Shown: positions 1 through 8,115, numbered from the stretch's first letter. The stretch: DNA of 64,000 bases from Paracoccaceae bacterium (GCA_019454225.1 CP075370.1:2971649-3035648), one strand, 5' to 3'. Numbers and translations: made by a program. Notes: generated by a model from the letters alone, not told the origin.

Positions 1-119
1 ACAGTTGCCGGATTGCCCGAGCCTAGCGAAAGGTGTTTCGGAAAAACAGGGTGGTGGGGGAAATTTACGCGCCCGCAGAAACGCCCTAGCCTGTGCCGCG
101 AAACCACGGGGGCGCGCGC

Positions 120-1403
120 ATGACGGACGATCTGATCCTTGGCCAGGTGCTGACCTTCGATGCCGATCCCTTCGCGGCGGGCATCGGCGCCGCGCGCCAC
201 TGGTCGCGGGGCGGCGTGCTGGTCCGCGCCGGCCGCATCGCGGCGGTGGGCGACGGCGCGGACCTGCGCGCGGCGAATCCCGGCGCCCGCGTCACCGACT
301 ATGGCACCGCCCTGGTCTCGGCGGGGTTCGTCGATGCCCATGTCCACTATCCGCAGACCGCCATCATCGCCTCATGGGGCAAGCGGCTGATCGACTGGCT
401 GAACCTCTACACCTTCCCCGAGGAGATGCGGCTGGCCGATCCGGCCTATGCCGACACCATCGCCGCCCGATACTGCGACCTGGCGCTGGCGCATGGCACC
501 ACCTCGTTCTGCACCTATGCCACGATCCATCCGGCCAGCGTCGACGCGATCTTTTCCGCCGCCCGCAGCCGGGGACAGCGCATCTGGGCGGGCAAGACCT
601 GCATGGATCGCAACGCCCCCCCCGGGCTCTGCGACACCGCGCAATCGGCCTATGAAGACAGCCGCGCCCTGCTGGAGAAATGGCACGGCACCGACCGGCT
701 GTCCTATGTGATCACACCGCGTTTCTCGCCCACCTCGACGCCAGAGCAACTGGCCGCCCTCGGCACGCTCTGGCGCGAATATCCGCACTGCCTGATGCAG
801 ACCCATCTGTCCGAGCAGACCGACGAGATCGAGTGGGTGCGCAGCCTGTTCCCGCAGTCGCGCGACTATCTCGACACCTACGAGGCGCAGGGCCTGCTGC
901 GCGAAGGCGCGCTCTACGGCCATGCCATCCACCTGACCGCCCGCGAGAAGTCGCGCCTGGCCGAGGCGGGCGCCAGCCTGATCCATTGCCCGACCTCGAA
1001 CACCTTCATCGGATCGGGCCTGTTCGACATGGGCCTGGCCCGCAGCCTGCGCGTCGGGCTGGCCACCGATACGGGGGGCGGCTCGTCCTTTTCGATGCTG
1101 CGCACCATGGCCGCCGCCTATGAGGTCGCGCAACTGCGCGGCCAGTCGCTGCACCCGGCGGAACTCTGGTGGCTGGCGACCGCCGGTTCCGCCCGCGCCC
1201 TGCACGCGGATGACCGCATCGGCACCATCGCCCCGGGGATGGAGGCCGACCTGACCGTGATCGACCTCGCCTCGACCCCGGCCATCGCCCAGGCCTCGGC
1301 GCGGGCCGAGACGCTGTGGCAGGCGCTCTTTCCCACCATCATGATGGGCGACGACCGGGCGATCCGCGCCGTCTGGGTGAACGGGCAGCCCGTCGCCCGC
1401 TGA
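120..1403 (+). CDS. guaD: Guanine deaminase (amidohydrolase superfamily)
   Basis: Predicted cytosolic enzyme that hydrolyses guanine to xanthine plus ammonia in purine breakdown. The 427-aa product has the family length. The metal-binding HxH lies in VDAHVHYPQT (residues 71-80), followed by a second ligand block QTHLSEQ, a further His in YGHAIHL, and the late Asp in ATDTGGGSSFS. The ATG at 120 is preferred over an in-frame ATG at 93, which would add only a non-conserved leader. It stands alone on the plus strand and converges on two minus-strand genes, the second of which is a likely 8-oxoguanine deaminase, so this corner looks devoted to purine bases. Confidence 0.9.
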   Translation: MTDDLILGQVLTFDADPFAAGIGAARHWSRGGVLVRAGRIAAVGDGADLRAANPGARVTDYGTALVSAGFVDAHVHYPQTAIIASWGKRLIDWLNLYTFPEEMRLADPAYADTIAARYCDLALAHGTTSFCTYATIHPASVDAIFSAARSRGQRIWAGKTCMDRNAPPGLCDTAQSAYEDSRALLEKWHGTDRLSYVITPRFSPTSTPEQLAALGTLWREYPHCLMQTHLSEQTDEIEWVRSLFPQSRDYLDTYEAQGLLREGALYGHAIHLTAREKSRLAEAGASLIHCPTSNTFIGSGLFDMGLARSLRVGLATDTGGGSSFSMLRTMAAAYEVAQLRGQSLHPAELWWLATAGSARALHADDRIGTIAPGMEADLTVIDLASTPAIAQASARAETLWQALFPTIMMGDDRAIRAVWVNGQPVAR

Positions 1404-1469
1404 ACCCCGAATCGCCCGCCGCCGCCGCCCCGTTGCGTGGTGAACGCGCCGAACGTCCCGACAGTGTCG

Positions 1470-1524
1470 GGACGGATGCCATACGCGGAACCGACGGCGG
1501 CCGGACGGCCGCCACCCCCGGGCC
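1470..1524. repeat. 11-bp-period intergenic repeat, copy A (degenerate)
   Basis: Between the 3' ends of guaD and the rraB-like gene the DNA can be cut into 11-mers, most ending in GCC: units start at 1470, 1481, 1492, 1503 and 1514. The first 16 bases from 1471 (GACGGATGCCATACGC) are identical to bases 15733-15748 of copy B. A perfect inverted repeat (1454-1474) overlaps its left edge, and an 8-bp-arm hairpin (1496-1513) lies inside it. No known family is assigned. Confidence 0.55.
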
Positions 1525-1571
1525 CGCCGCCAGTCGCGCCGGTTAAGTCAGCGTTCGCAATGGGTTGCGGG

Positions 1572-1907
1572 TCAGGATTCGAGCATATCCCAGCCATCGG
1601 GCCAGAACTCGAACCGCAGCGCGATCTCCGTCGCCTCGCGCTCCTTGGCCCAGATCGCCTCGGCCGTCACCGGCATCGGCCCGAAGGCGGCATCGACCAT
1701 GCCTTCGTCCTCGTCCCACTCCGGGGCAAAGCCCTTGGCCCGCAACGCCGCCTCGAACCCGGCCCAGTCCGGCTCGACGTTCTCGGCGATGAACAGGAAA
1801 TGCACGACCGCGCGCGTCGGCAGATCGGACATCTCGCCAAGTTCGGCAAAGGTTTCAAAGGTTTCCGCCCGCTGGCCGTCCCAGTCGTGCCCTTTGGGTT
1901 TCGCCAT
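1572..1907 (-). CDS. RraB-family protein (regulator of ribonuclease E)
   Basis: A 111-aa acidic cytosolic protein resembling the RraB family, whose E. coli member binds and inhibits RNase E. Features that fit are the central segment RAVVHFLFIAENVEPDWAGF, the acidic EWDEDEGMVD stretch, and the C-terminal FEFWPDGWDML. Small size and acidity match the family. It ends the minus-strand pair whose upstream member is the 8-oxoguanine deaminase-like gene, with only a 9-bp gap, so they are probably co-transcribed. The functional link to RNase E is inferred from family only. Confidence 0.75.
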   Translation of the reverse strand: MAKPKGHDWDGQRAETFETFAELGEMSDLPTRAVVHFLFIAENVEPDWAGFEAALRAKGFAPEWDEDEGMVDAAFGPMPVTAEAIWAKEREATEIALRFEFWPDGWDMLES

Positions 1908-1916
1908 CTCCGCCCC

Positions 1917-3263
1917 CTATTCCGCCAGCCGCCGCGCCAGCGCATTGGCCCGTGCCACCAGACGCGGAAGGTCGACCGTCGTCAACGCCCCGCCCGCCAC
2001 CACCTGCCGCCCCTCGACGAACAGGTCGCGCACCCGCATCGGCCCCGCCAGCAACATCGCCGCCGGATCCCACGACCCGGCGGATTCGACCCCCGACACA
2101 TCCCATATCGCGATATCGGCCCGCAGGCCCGGCGCAATCGCCCCCACATCTGGCCGTCCCAGCACCCGCGCACCCCCAAGGGTTGCGATCTCCAGCGCCT
2201 CGCGCGATCCCATGGCATCGGCGCCGCGCGCCACCCGCTGCAACAGCATCGCCATCCGCGCCTCGGCCACCAGGTTGCCGGCATCGTTCGAGGCGGAACC
2301 ATCGACCCCCAGCCCCACCGGCACGCCCGCATCCCGCATCGCCCGCACCGGCGCGATGCCGGACCCGAGACGGCAGTTCGAACACGGGCAATGCGCCACA
2401 CCCGTCCGCGTTCTTGCAAAAAGATCAATCTCTTGCGCGTCAAGCTGCACGCAATGCGCATGCCACACGTCATCGCCCGTCCAGCCCAGATCCTCGGCAT
2501 ACTGGCCCGGGCGGCAGCCGAATGTCGCCAGGCTGTAGGCCACGTCCTCGGCATTCTCGGCCAGATGGGTGTGCAGCATCACGCCCTTGTCCCGCGCCAG
2601 GATGGCCGCCTCGCGCATCAGGTCGCGGCTGACCGAGAACGGCGAACAGGGGGCCAGACCCACCCGCACCATGGCGCCGGAGTTCGGATCATGAAAGCAA
2701 TCCACCACCCGGACGCAATCCTCCAGGATCGAATGTTCGTTTTCGACAAGCCGGTCCGGCGGCAGCCCGCCCGCGCTTTCCCCGATGCTCATCGCGCCGC
2801 GCGTCGGATGAAACCGCAGCCCGACCTCGGCCGCCGCCGCGATCGTGTCATCCAGCCGCGCGCCGTTGGGAAAGAGGTACAGATGGTCCGAGGTCAGCGT
2901 GCAACCCGACAGCGCCAGTTCCGCAAGCCCCAGTTGCGCCGATACGAACATCTCCTCGGGTCCGAACCGCGCCCAGATCGGATAGAGCCTGCGCAGCCAG
3001 CCGAACAGCAGCGCATCCTGCCCGCCCGGAACCGCGCGCGTCAGGGTCTGGTACAGGTGGTGATGCGTGTTCACCAGTCCCGGTGTCACCACGCAGCCCG
3101 CCGCGCGCAGCACCTGCGCGCCCGGCGCCACGAGATCCGCGCCGACGGCGGCGACCACGCCGCCCCGTATCAGCACATCAGCCCCGCGCAACTCGCGCCG
3201 GTCGGCATCCATCGTCACCACGACATCGGCTTCACGGATCAGGATTTCGGTGTGTTCAGGCAT
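1917..3263 (-). CDS. 8-oxoguanine deaminase-like amidohydrolase
   Basis: 448-aa amidohydrolase of the AtzB/TrzN/8-oxoguanine deaminase branch, expected to deaminate 8-oxoguanine (to urate) or a related triazine or purine. Visible motifs are VNTHHHLYQT (metal HxH), LHTHLAENAEDVAY, VWHAHCVQLD, then HCPCSNCRLGSGIAPVR and GLGVDGSASND with the catalytic Asp. The CPCSNxRLGSGIAP block is typical of the 8-oxoguanine deaminase group, but I cannot separate it from hydroxyatrazine hydrolases by eye. It lies 9 bp upstream of the RraB-like gene and close to guaD, supporting a purine-base role. Confidence 0.75.
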   Translation of the reverse strand: MPEHTEILIREADVVVTMDADRRELRGADVLIRGGVVAAVGADLVAPGAQVLRAAGCVVTPGLVNTHHHLYQTLTRAVPGGQDALLFGWLRRLYPIWARFGPEEMFVSAQLGLAELALSGCTLTSDHLYLFPNGARLDDTIAAAAEVGLRFHPTRGAMSIGESAGGLPPDRLVENEHSILEDCVRVVDCFHDPNSGAMVRVGLAPCSPFSVSRDLMREAAILARDKGVMLHTHLAENAEDVAYSLATFGCRPGQYAEDLGWTGDDVWHAHCVQLDAQEIDLFARTRTGVAHCPCSNCRLGSGIAPVRAMRDAGVPVGLGVDGSASNDAGNLVAEARMAMLLQRVARGADAMGSREALEIATLGGARVLGRPDVGAIAPGLRADIAIWDVSGVESAGSWDPAAMLLAGPMRVRDLFVEGRQVVAGGALTTVDLPRLVARANALARRLAE

Positions 3264-3390
3264 GGGTCCCCCATATGTGCCACCTTCGGGGAACCGGAAC
3301 CGGACGCGGGCGACAGAAGGGGCGAAGGACTCGGCACCGCGCGGGCGCAGACTACCGCAGGCCGCGCCGGGCGGAAACCCCCTTCGCCCG

Positions 3391-3407
3391 CCCGGGACTA
3401 TCCCGGG
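3391..3407. terminator. Perfect 7-bp hairpin downstream of the hisN-like gene
   Basis: Arms CCCGGGA and TCCCGGG with a 3-base loop lie 10 bp past the stop codon of the hisN-like gene (minus strand). There is no clear T-run, so it is a possible Rho-dependent or processing stem rather than a certain terminator. Confidence 0.4.
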
Positions 3408-3416
3408 ACCGCCGCC

Positions 3417-4208
3417 CTAGCCTGCCGCCAGCAGCGCCAGCGCCTCGGCATGGATCGCGGCATTTGCGGCCGCCAGCACCTGCCCCCCGCCGTGGCAGGG
3501 CCGCCCCTGCCAGTCGGTGACGATGCCGCCCGCCGCCTCGATCACCGCGATCGGGGCACAGACGTCATAGGCCTGCAATCCCGCCTCGATCACCAGGTCG
3601 ATCTGCCCGGCCGCAACCAGGGCATAGCCGTAGCAGTCCATGCCATAGCGCACCAGCCGCGCGGCCCCGGCCACCCGGCGGAAGGCGGCATGTTCCGCCA
3701 CCGTGCCCACCTCGGGGAAGGTCGAGAACAGGATCGCCTGCGACAGCCCGCGCGGCGCCCGCGCCCGCAGCGGATGGGTGCCCATCGGCCCCGTCACCTG
3801 CGCCCGCCCCAGCCCGCCCTCGAACCGCTCGCCGATATAGGGCTGGTCGATCACGCCATAGATCGGCCCGGTCTCGTCGCAGGCCGCGATCAGCACGCCC
3901 CAGGTCGGCGTCCCCGACAGGTAACCGCGCGTCCCGTCGATCGGATCCAGCACCCAGGTCAGCCCGCTGGTCCCGGAAACGCCCGCAAACTCCTCACCCA
4001 GGATCGCATCCTGCGGCCGCCGCGCCGCCAGCACCGCGCGCATCGCCGCCTCGCATTCGCGGTCGGCCACCGTCACCGGATCGAAACGGTCATCCTCCTT
4101 GGTATCGGCGGTCAGCCCGTCAGCCCTGAAATGCCGCAGCGTCGCCGCGCGCGCGGCCCCGGCCAGTGCGGCGGCGGTGTCGATAAGGTCCTGCGCATCC
4201 GCCCGCAT
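3417..4208 (-). CDS. hisN: Histidinol-phosphatase / inositol-monophosphatase family
   Basis: 263-aa Mg-dependent phosphatase of the IMPase family. Metal-binding residues are seen in DPVTVADRECE, GEEFAG, and the signature WVLDPIDGTRGYLSGTPTWG; a second Asp motif is in YDVCAPIAVIEAAGG. In Rhodobacterales, proteins with this pattern serve as HisN, removing phosphate from histidinol phosphate, but inositol-phosphate or PAP phosphatase activity cannot be excluded. It sits alone, bounded upstream by the strong terminator of the XRE gene, so it probably has its own promoter in the short gap 4209-4223. Confidence 0.8.
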   Translation of the reverse strand: MRADAQDLIDTAAALAGAARAATLRHFRADGLTADTKEDDRFDPVTVADRECEAAMRAVLAARRPQDAILGEEFAGVSGTSGLTWVLDPIDGTRGYLSGTPTWGVLIAACDETGPIYGVIDQPYIGERFEGGLGRAQVTGPMGTHPLRARAPRGLSQAILFSTFPEVGTVAEHAAFRRVAGAARLVRYGMDCYGYALVAAGQIDLVIEAGLQAYDVCAPIAVIEAAGGIVTDWQGRPCHGGGQVLAAANAAIHAEALALLAAG

Positions 4209-4223
4209 CCATCTCTCTCCCGG

Positions 4224-4264
4224 AAAACGATACGCCCCCGCGCTAGCAGCGCGGGGGCGTATCG
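4224..4264 (-). terminator. Strong intrinsic terminator of the XRE gene
   Basis: A perfect inverted repeat with 17-bp arms (4228-4244 and 4248-4264) and a 3-base loop, followed on the minus strand by TTTT (complement of 4224-4227). It lies 22 bp after the XRE stop codon and 15 bp before the hisN start, so it isolates the two genes. Confidence 0.9.
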
Positions 4265-4286
4265 GTCAATCCCGGGGTCCGGGCGG

Positions 4287-4646
4287 TCAGGCGGCGTCGG
4301 ACAAAACCCGGGCCAGGTCGAACAGGCGGCGACGCTGCGCCTCGGGGATCGCGTAGTAGGACCGCACCAGTTCCAGCGCCTCGCGGTCGGCCAGCATGTC
4401 GCCCTCGACCGACTGCGGCGCCTGGGTCTCGCCCAGCCCCTCGAAGAAAAAGGCGATCTGCACACCCAGTGCCTCGGCGATGTCCCACAGGCGGGATGCC
4501 GAAACGCGGTTCATGCCGGTCTCGTACTTCTGGATCTGCTGGAACTTGATACCCACCTTGTCGGCCAGCTGCTGCTGCGTCATTCCCACCATCCAGCGGC
4601 GGTGGCGGATGCGCTTGCCCACATGGGCGTCGACGGGGTGCTTCAT
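4287..4646 (-). CDS. XRE-family helix-turn-helix transcriptional regulator
   Basis: 119-aa cytosolic DNA-binding protein. A Cro/C1-type HTH occupies about residues 8-62: GKRIRHRRWMVGMTQQQLAD, then KVGIKFQQIQKYETGMNRVS and SRLWDIAEALGV. After it come a short acidic linker and an alpha-helical tail (ALELVRSYYAIPEAQRRRLF). Single-domain XRE proteins of this size, with the KFQQIQKYE recognition helix, are very common in alphaproteobacteria; the target is unknown. The gene is monocistronic with a strong terminator. Its upstream region (4647-5004) carries an imperfect dyad at 4879-4904 that could be an operator, though closer to the next gene. Confidence 0.85.
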   Translation of the reverse strand: MKHPVDAHVGKRIRHRRWMVGMTQQQLADKVGIKFQQIQKYETGMNRVSASRLWDIAEALGVQIAFFFEGLGETQAPQSVEGDMLADREALELVRSYYAIPEAQRRRLFDLARVLSDAA

Positions 4647-5004
4647 ACTCTACTCCTGACAGTCCGGTCTGCGATACCCTCTTACAAGCAATTTCCGTGC
4701 CATTCCTGGCGGAGGCCCAGGTTTTTTTGCGAATCCCCTCCGGGGGGCAAAAACCTGTCTTTTTGGATATGTCCAATTATACAGACGAACAACAAGACGG
4801 GCTGCGGCACCCAGGGTCGCGCTCAGGTAACGCCCTCGGCACCACGATTCGCGTCATAGGTGTATTGCACCATGCATTGCAATTTGCGACGAATCGCATC
4901 TTGCAACTTGGCCCGAGGGCCTTGATCCGGCCTTGTAGCGCTGGCAGCCTGTCCTCCACGACCCGGCCCCGGCCGGTCACCTCCGGATCACGGGACCTGA
5001 CAGA
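4647..5004. other. Intergenic region between divergent XRE and quinone oxidoreductase genes
   Basis: 358 bp with no credible gene. It is locally AT-richer than its surroundings. It holds an inverted repeat at 4719-4756 (AGGTTTTT / AAAAACCT with a nested CCCC-TC-CGGGG core) and TTGCAA words at 4877 and 4901. Those words flank a dyad at 4879-4904 (inner arms TGCGA / TCGCA, loop CGAA). Both divergent promoters presumably lie here. Confidence 0.6.
4879..4904. promoter_or_regulatory. Imperfect dyad, candidate operator
   Basis: GCAA-tt-TGCGA-CGAA-TCGCA-tc-TTGC: nine complementary pairs with two internal mismatches, about 100 bp upstream of the quinone oxidoreductase start. Could bind a regulator or form a small hairpin; the partner is unknown. 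Confidence 0.35.
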
Positions 5005-5967
5005 ATGCGCGCCTACACCGTCGAATCCACCGGCCAGGCCCCCCGGCTGACCCTTGCCCCCGACCCGCAGCCCGGGCCCGGCCAGGTGGCGTTGCGGATC
5101 CGTGCCTGCGGGCTGAACTTCGCCGATCTCCTGATGATCGACGGCAAGTATCAGGATACGCCCGCCACCCCCTTCACCCTGGGGATGGAACTTGCGGGCG
5201 AGGTCACGGCGCTCGGCCCCGGTGTCACCGGCCCGGCGCCGGGAACGCGCGTCGCGGTCTTTGCGGGCCAGGGCGGGCTGGCCGATGCCGGGGTGTTCCC
5301 CGCCGACCGCTGCATGCCGCTGCCGGACAGCATGTCCTGGACCGAGGCCGCCGCCTTCCAGATCGCCTATGGCACCTCCCACCTGGCGCTGACCCACCGC
5401 GCCCGCCTGCAGCCCGGCGAGACGCTGCTGGTCCTGGGCGCGGCCGGAGGTGTCGGGCTGACAGCGGTCGAGATCGGCAAGCGGCTGGGGGCCAGGGTGA
5501 TCGCCAGCGCGCGGGGCGCGGGGCGACTGGCCGTCGCGCAGGCCGCCGGGGCCGACCACCTGATCGACAGCGAAAGCCCCGGCCTGCGCGACGCGCTGCG
5601 CGCGCTTGGCGGGGTGGACGTGGTCTATGACGCGGTGGGCGGCCCCGCCTTCCACGAGGCGCTGCGCGCCATGCGGCCGCTGGGCCGGATGCTGGCCATC
5701 GGCTTTGCGGGGGGCGATGTGCCGCAGGTTCCCGCCAACCTGCTGCTGGTCAAGAACATCGACGTCATCGGGTTCTACTGGGGCGGCTACCTGCGCTTTG
5801 CGCCGCACGTCCTGAAGGACAGCCTGATGACGCTGCTGGACTGGCACAGCCGGGGAATGATCCATCCCCACATCAGCCATGTCCTGCCGCTGGTGCGCGC
5901 CGACGAGGCACTTTCGCTGCTGCGCGACCGGCGGGCCACCGGCAAGGTCGTGGTCACGATGGACTGA
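5005..5967 (+). CDS. NADPH:quinone oxidoreductase family (zinc-free MDR)
   Basis: 320-aa medium-chain reductase of the quinone oxidoreductase type. The N-terminal catalytic fold contains the CGLNFADLLMIDGKYQ stretch typical of zinc-free quinone reductases. The Rossmann NADPH site is GAAGGVGLTAVEIGKRLGA (about residues 145-163), and no structural zinc cysteine cluster is present. It probably reduces quinones or enones in the cytosol, but the substrate is unknown. It is convergent with the LysR gene, with only 4 bp between stop codons, so the two are not co-transcribed. Confidence 0.85.
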   Translation: MRAYTVESTGQAPRLTLAPDPQPGPGQVALRIRACGLNFADLLMIDGKYQDTPATPFTLGMELAGEVTALGPGVTGPAPGTRVAVFAGQGGLADAGVFPADRCMPLPDSMSWTEAAAFQIAYGTSHLALTHRARLQPGETLLVLGAAGGVGLTAVEIGKRLGARVIASARGAGRLAVAQAAGADHLIDSESPGLRDALRALGGVDVVYDAVGGPAFHEALRAMRPLGRMLAIGFAGGDVPQVPANLLLVKNIDVIGFYWGGYLRFAPHVLKDSLMTLLDWHSRGMIHPHISHVLPLVRADEALSLLRDRRATGKVVVTMD

Positions 5968-5971
5968 CGCC

Positions 5972-6844
5972 TCAGGCCGCGACCGCCGCCGCCTCGCCGC
6001 CATAGGCGCAGTGCAGTTCCCGCAGCAGGGCCTCGGCGGCAGGCCCCTTCAGCGTGGGCGCGGTGTAAAGGCAGATCGCCAGCGACCCGAGGTCGGGCAG
6101 CATCCCGCGCGAGTCGATCACTTCGGTATCCGCGGGCAGCGCCCCCTCCAGCCGGGCAGAAATCGCCAGGTCGGCGGCCAGCGTCGCCTCGATCGCCTGC
6201 TCGCTCTCGCCGTCATAGGCCATTTCCCAGGACATCCCCGCCGCGTCCAGCGCCAGCTGCGCCGCCGGGCGGAAGATGCAGGTATCCTTGAACCCCAGCC
6301 GCAGCGGCCGCCGGTGCCAGGCCCGGCCGCCGGTGGCCCCCACCCAGACCAGGTTGCGCCGCGCCAGAACCTCGCCCCCCGGACCCGGCTGCGCCTCGGT
6401 CGTCACGATGGCGTCGAACCCGCCCCGGGCGAAACCGTCCTTCAGCAGCAGCGTGAAGGATGACGCCAGGTTCACCCGTACCCGCGGAAAGGCCCCGGCC
6501 AACCGCTTCAGGATGCCCGGGATCGCCGGATAGACGATGTCATGCGGCACACCCAGCCGGATTTCACCCTCGAACGAGGAACAGGTCAGCCGCAGCATCG
6601 CCTCGTCGTTCATCTCGACCATCCGCCGGGCATAGCCCAGCAGCTGCTCGCCCTCGGGCGTCAGCGCCATGCGCCGCGCCGCCCGCAGGAACAGCGCCAC
6701 GCCCAGCATCTCCTCCAGCCGCTTCAGCTGCATCGACACCGCCGACTGCGTGAGGTTCAGCAATCCTGCCGCGCGCGTCACCCCGCCCGCCTCGGCGACG
6801 GCGACAAAACTGCGCAGCGCGGTCAGGTCCATCGTGCGGGGCAT
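5972..6844 (-). CDS. LysR-family transcriptional regulator
   Basis: 290-aa regulator. Its N-terminal winged HTH (about residues 5-64) reads LRSFVAVAEAGGVTRAAGLL, then NLTQSAVSMQLKRLEEMLGV and ALFLRAARRMALTPEGE, followed by a periplasmic-binding-protein-like effector domain. An in-frame ATG at 6832 (MDLTALRSF) is an equally good start. It diverges from the DUF1127 gene at 6963, and the 118-bp gap holds the dyad CGTTTC-N11-GAAACG, so it may control that small gene and itself. Confidence 0.85.
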   Translation of the reverse strand: MPRTMDLTALRSFVAVAEAGGVTRAAGLLNLTQSAVSMQLKRLEEMLGVALFLRAARRMALTPEGEQLLGYARRMVEMNDEAMLRLTCSSFEGEIRLGVPHDIVYPAIPGILKRLAGAFPRVRVNLASSFTLLLKDGFARGGFDAIVTTEAQPGPGGEVLARRNLVWVGATGGRAWHRRPLRLGFKDTCIFRPAAQLALDAAGMSWEMAYDGESEQAIEATLAADLAISARLEGALPADTEVIDSRGMLPDLGSLAICLYTAPTLKGPAAEALLRELHCAYGGEAAAVAA

Positions 6845-6880
6845 GGTTCACCTTTCGTGATGCATATCGCCACAATCATT

Positions 6881-6903
6881 CGTTTCACTTCTGCCACGAA
6901 ACG
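6881..6903. promoter_or_regulatory. CGTTTC-N11-GAAACG dyad, possible LysR operator
   Basis: Perfect 6-bp inverted repeat with an 11-base spacer in the gap between the divergent LysR and DUF1127 genes. Size and spacing are in the range used by LysR proteins, but the T-N11-A core is not strictly matched, so this is a tentative call. Confidence 0.4.
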
Positions 6904-6962
6904 CCGCATCCTTCAAGCATCGTGATCAGAACAGCGAAACCCATCACCGAAAGGCACGTTCC

Positions 6963-7172
6963 ATGCTTTCCGCCCTGTCCCGCACCCGCCAGACGCGCCG
7001 CCCGCATCTGCTGTCCCGCCTTGTCGCGGCCCTCACGCTGGCCCGCAGCCGCGCGCGGCTCGCGACGCTTGACGACCACCTTCTGCGCGACATCGGCCTC
7101 GACCGCGCGCAGGCCGAGGCCGAGGCCGCGCGCGCGCCCTGGGATGTTCCCGACCACTGGCGCAAGGGTTAG
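6963..7172 (+). CDS. DUF1127 small basic protein
   Basis: 69-aa Arg-rich protein ending in the DUF1127 helix: LATLDDHLLRDIGLDRAQAE. DUF1127 proteins in alphaproteobacteria are short, often stress-induced, and in some species act in RNA turnover or phosphate homeostasis; which applies here is unknown. It diverges from the LysR gene and lies 128 bp before the Bax-inhibitor-like gene. Confidence 0.8.
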   Translation: MLSALSRTRQTRRPHLLSRLVAALTLARSRARLATLDDHLLRDIGLDRAQAEAEAARAPWDVPDHWRKG

Positions 7173-7300
7173 AAAATTCATGCAGATTTCCCGCCGCTTT
7201 TGGCAGGCGACGGGTTGAATTGCGCGCCCCCTCTGCCAATATCTTGCGCGAAGGGTGTGCGCCCCCCGCGCCGTCCTGAAAGTTCAACCGGAGGGACCAC

Positions 7301-8026
7301 ATGGCAGAATTCCAAACCATGCGCGCCGCCACCGCGACCGGCGCGCAAGTCGCGCAGATCGACGAAGGTCTGCGCGCCCATATGAACAAGGTCTATGGCC
7401 TGATGTCGGTCGGGATGCTCCTGACCGGCGGCGTGGCCTGGGCCGTTGGCACCAATGACGCGATGCTGGGCGCGATCTTCGGCACCCCGCTCAAGTGGCT
7501 CGTGATGTTCGCGCCGCTGATCATGGTGTTCGCGTTCGGCGCGCTGATCAACCGGCTGTCGGTCGCGGCCGCGCAGCTGTTCTTCTACACCTACGCCGCC
7601 GTGATGGGGCTGTCGATCAGCTTCATCTTCGCGGTCTACACCGGCGTCTCGATCGCGCAGACCTTCCTGGTCACCGCCATCGCGTTTGCGGGGCTCAGCC
7701 TCTACGGCTATGTCACCAAGCGCGACCTGTCGGGGATGGGCACGTTCCTGATGATGGGCCTCATCGGCATCATCGTCGCCTCGATCGTGAACATCTTCCT
7801 CGGCTCCTCGGCGCTGCATTTCGCGATCAGCGTGATCGGCCTGCTGATCTTCGCCGGCCTGACCGCCTATGACACGCAGTCGATCAAGAACGAGTACATC
7901 CAGCACGCCACCTACGGCGACCAGGAATGGCTGGGCAAGGCCGCGATCATGGGCGCGCTGCGGCTGTATCTCGACTTCATCAACATGTTCATGTTCCTGC
8001 TGCAGTTCCTGGGCAACCGGGAATAA
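7301..8026 (+). CDS. Bax inhibitor-1/YccA family membrane protein
   Basis: 241-aa inner-membrane protein with about seven hydrophobic segments following a short N-terminal tail. The BI-1 signature is seen as GLTAYDTQSIKNEYIQ near the C-terminus, with the Asp pair implicated in proton or calcium sensing in the family, then the last helix LRLYLDFINMFMFLLQFLGN. In bacteria the group is linked to membrane protein quality control (YccA inhibits FtsH) or ion leak. Good ribosome site GGAGGG 9 bp before the ATG. Ends in a clear intrinsic terminator. Confidence 0.9.
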   Translation: MAEFQTMRAATATGAQVAQIDEGLRAHMNKVYGLMSVGMLLTGGVAWAVGTNDAMLGAIFGTPLKWLVMFAPLIMVFAFGALINRLSVAAAQLFFYTYAAVMGLSISFIFAVYTGVSIAQTFLVTAIAFAGLSLYGYVTKRDLSGMGTFLMMGLIGIIVASIVNIFLGSSALHFAISVIGLLIFAGLTAYDTQSIKNEYIQHATYGDQEWLGKAAIMGALRLYLDFINMFMFLLQFLGNRE

Positions 8027-8052
8027 GGCGGGGGCGCCGGACAGGAAAGCCG

Positions 8053-8080
8053 AAGGGCCGGTCGAAAGACCGGCCCTTTT
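8053..8080 (+). terminator. Intrinsic terminator of the BI-1 gene
   Basis: Arms AAGGGCCGGTC (8053-8063) and GACCGGCCCTT with a GAAA tetraloop, running into TTTT. Textbook Rho-independent terminator 27 bp after the stop codon. Confidence 0.95.
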
Positions 8081-8115
8081 CATGTGCGGCCCGGAGCCCG
8101 CCGTCGTGACGCGCG

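Noticed and set aside
1437-4859. Very long open frame on the plus strand (over 1100 codons)
   Set aside because: It is antisense to four well-supported minus-strand genes and reads as Arg/Pro/His-rich filler, the usual shadow of GC-rich coding DNA.
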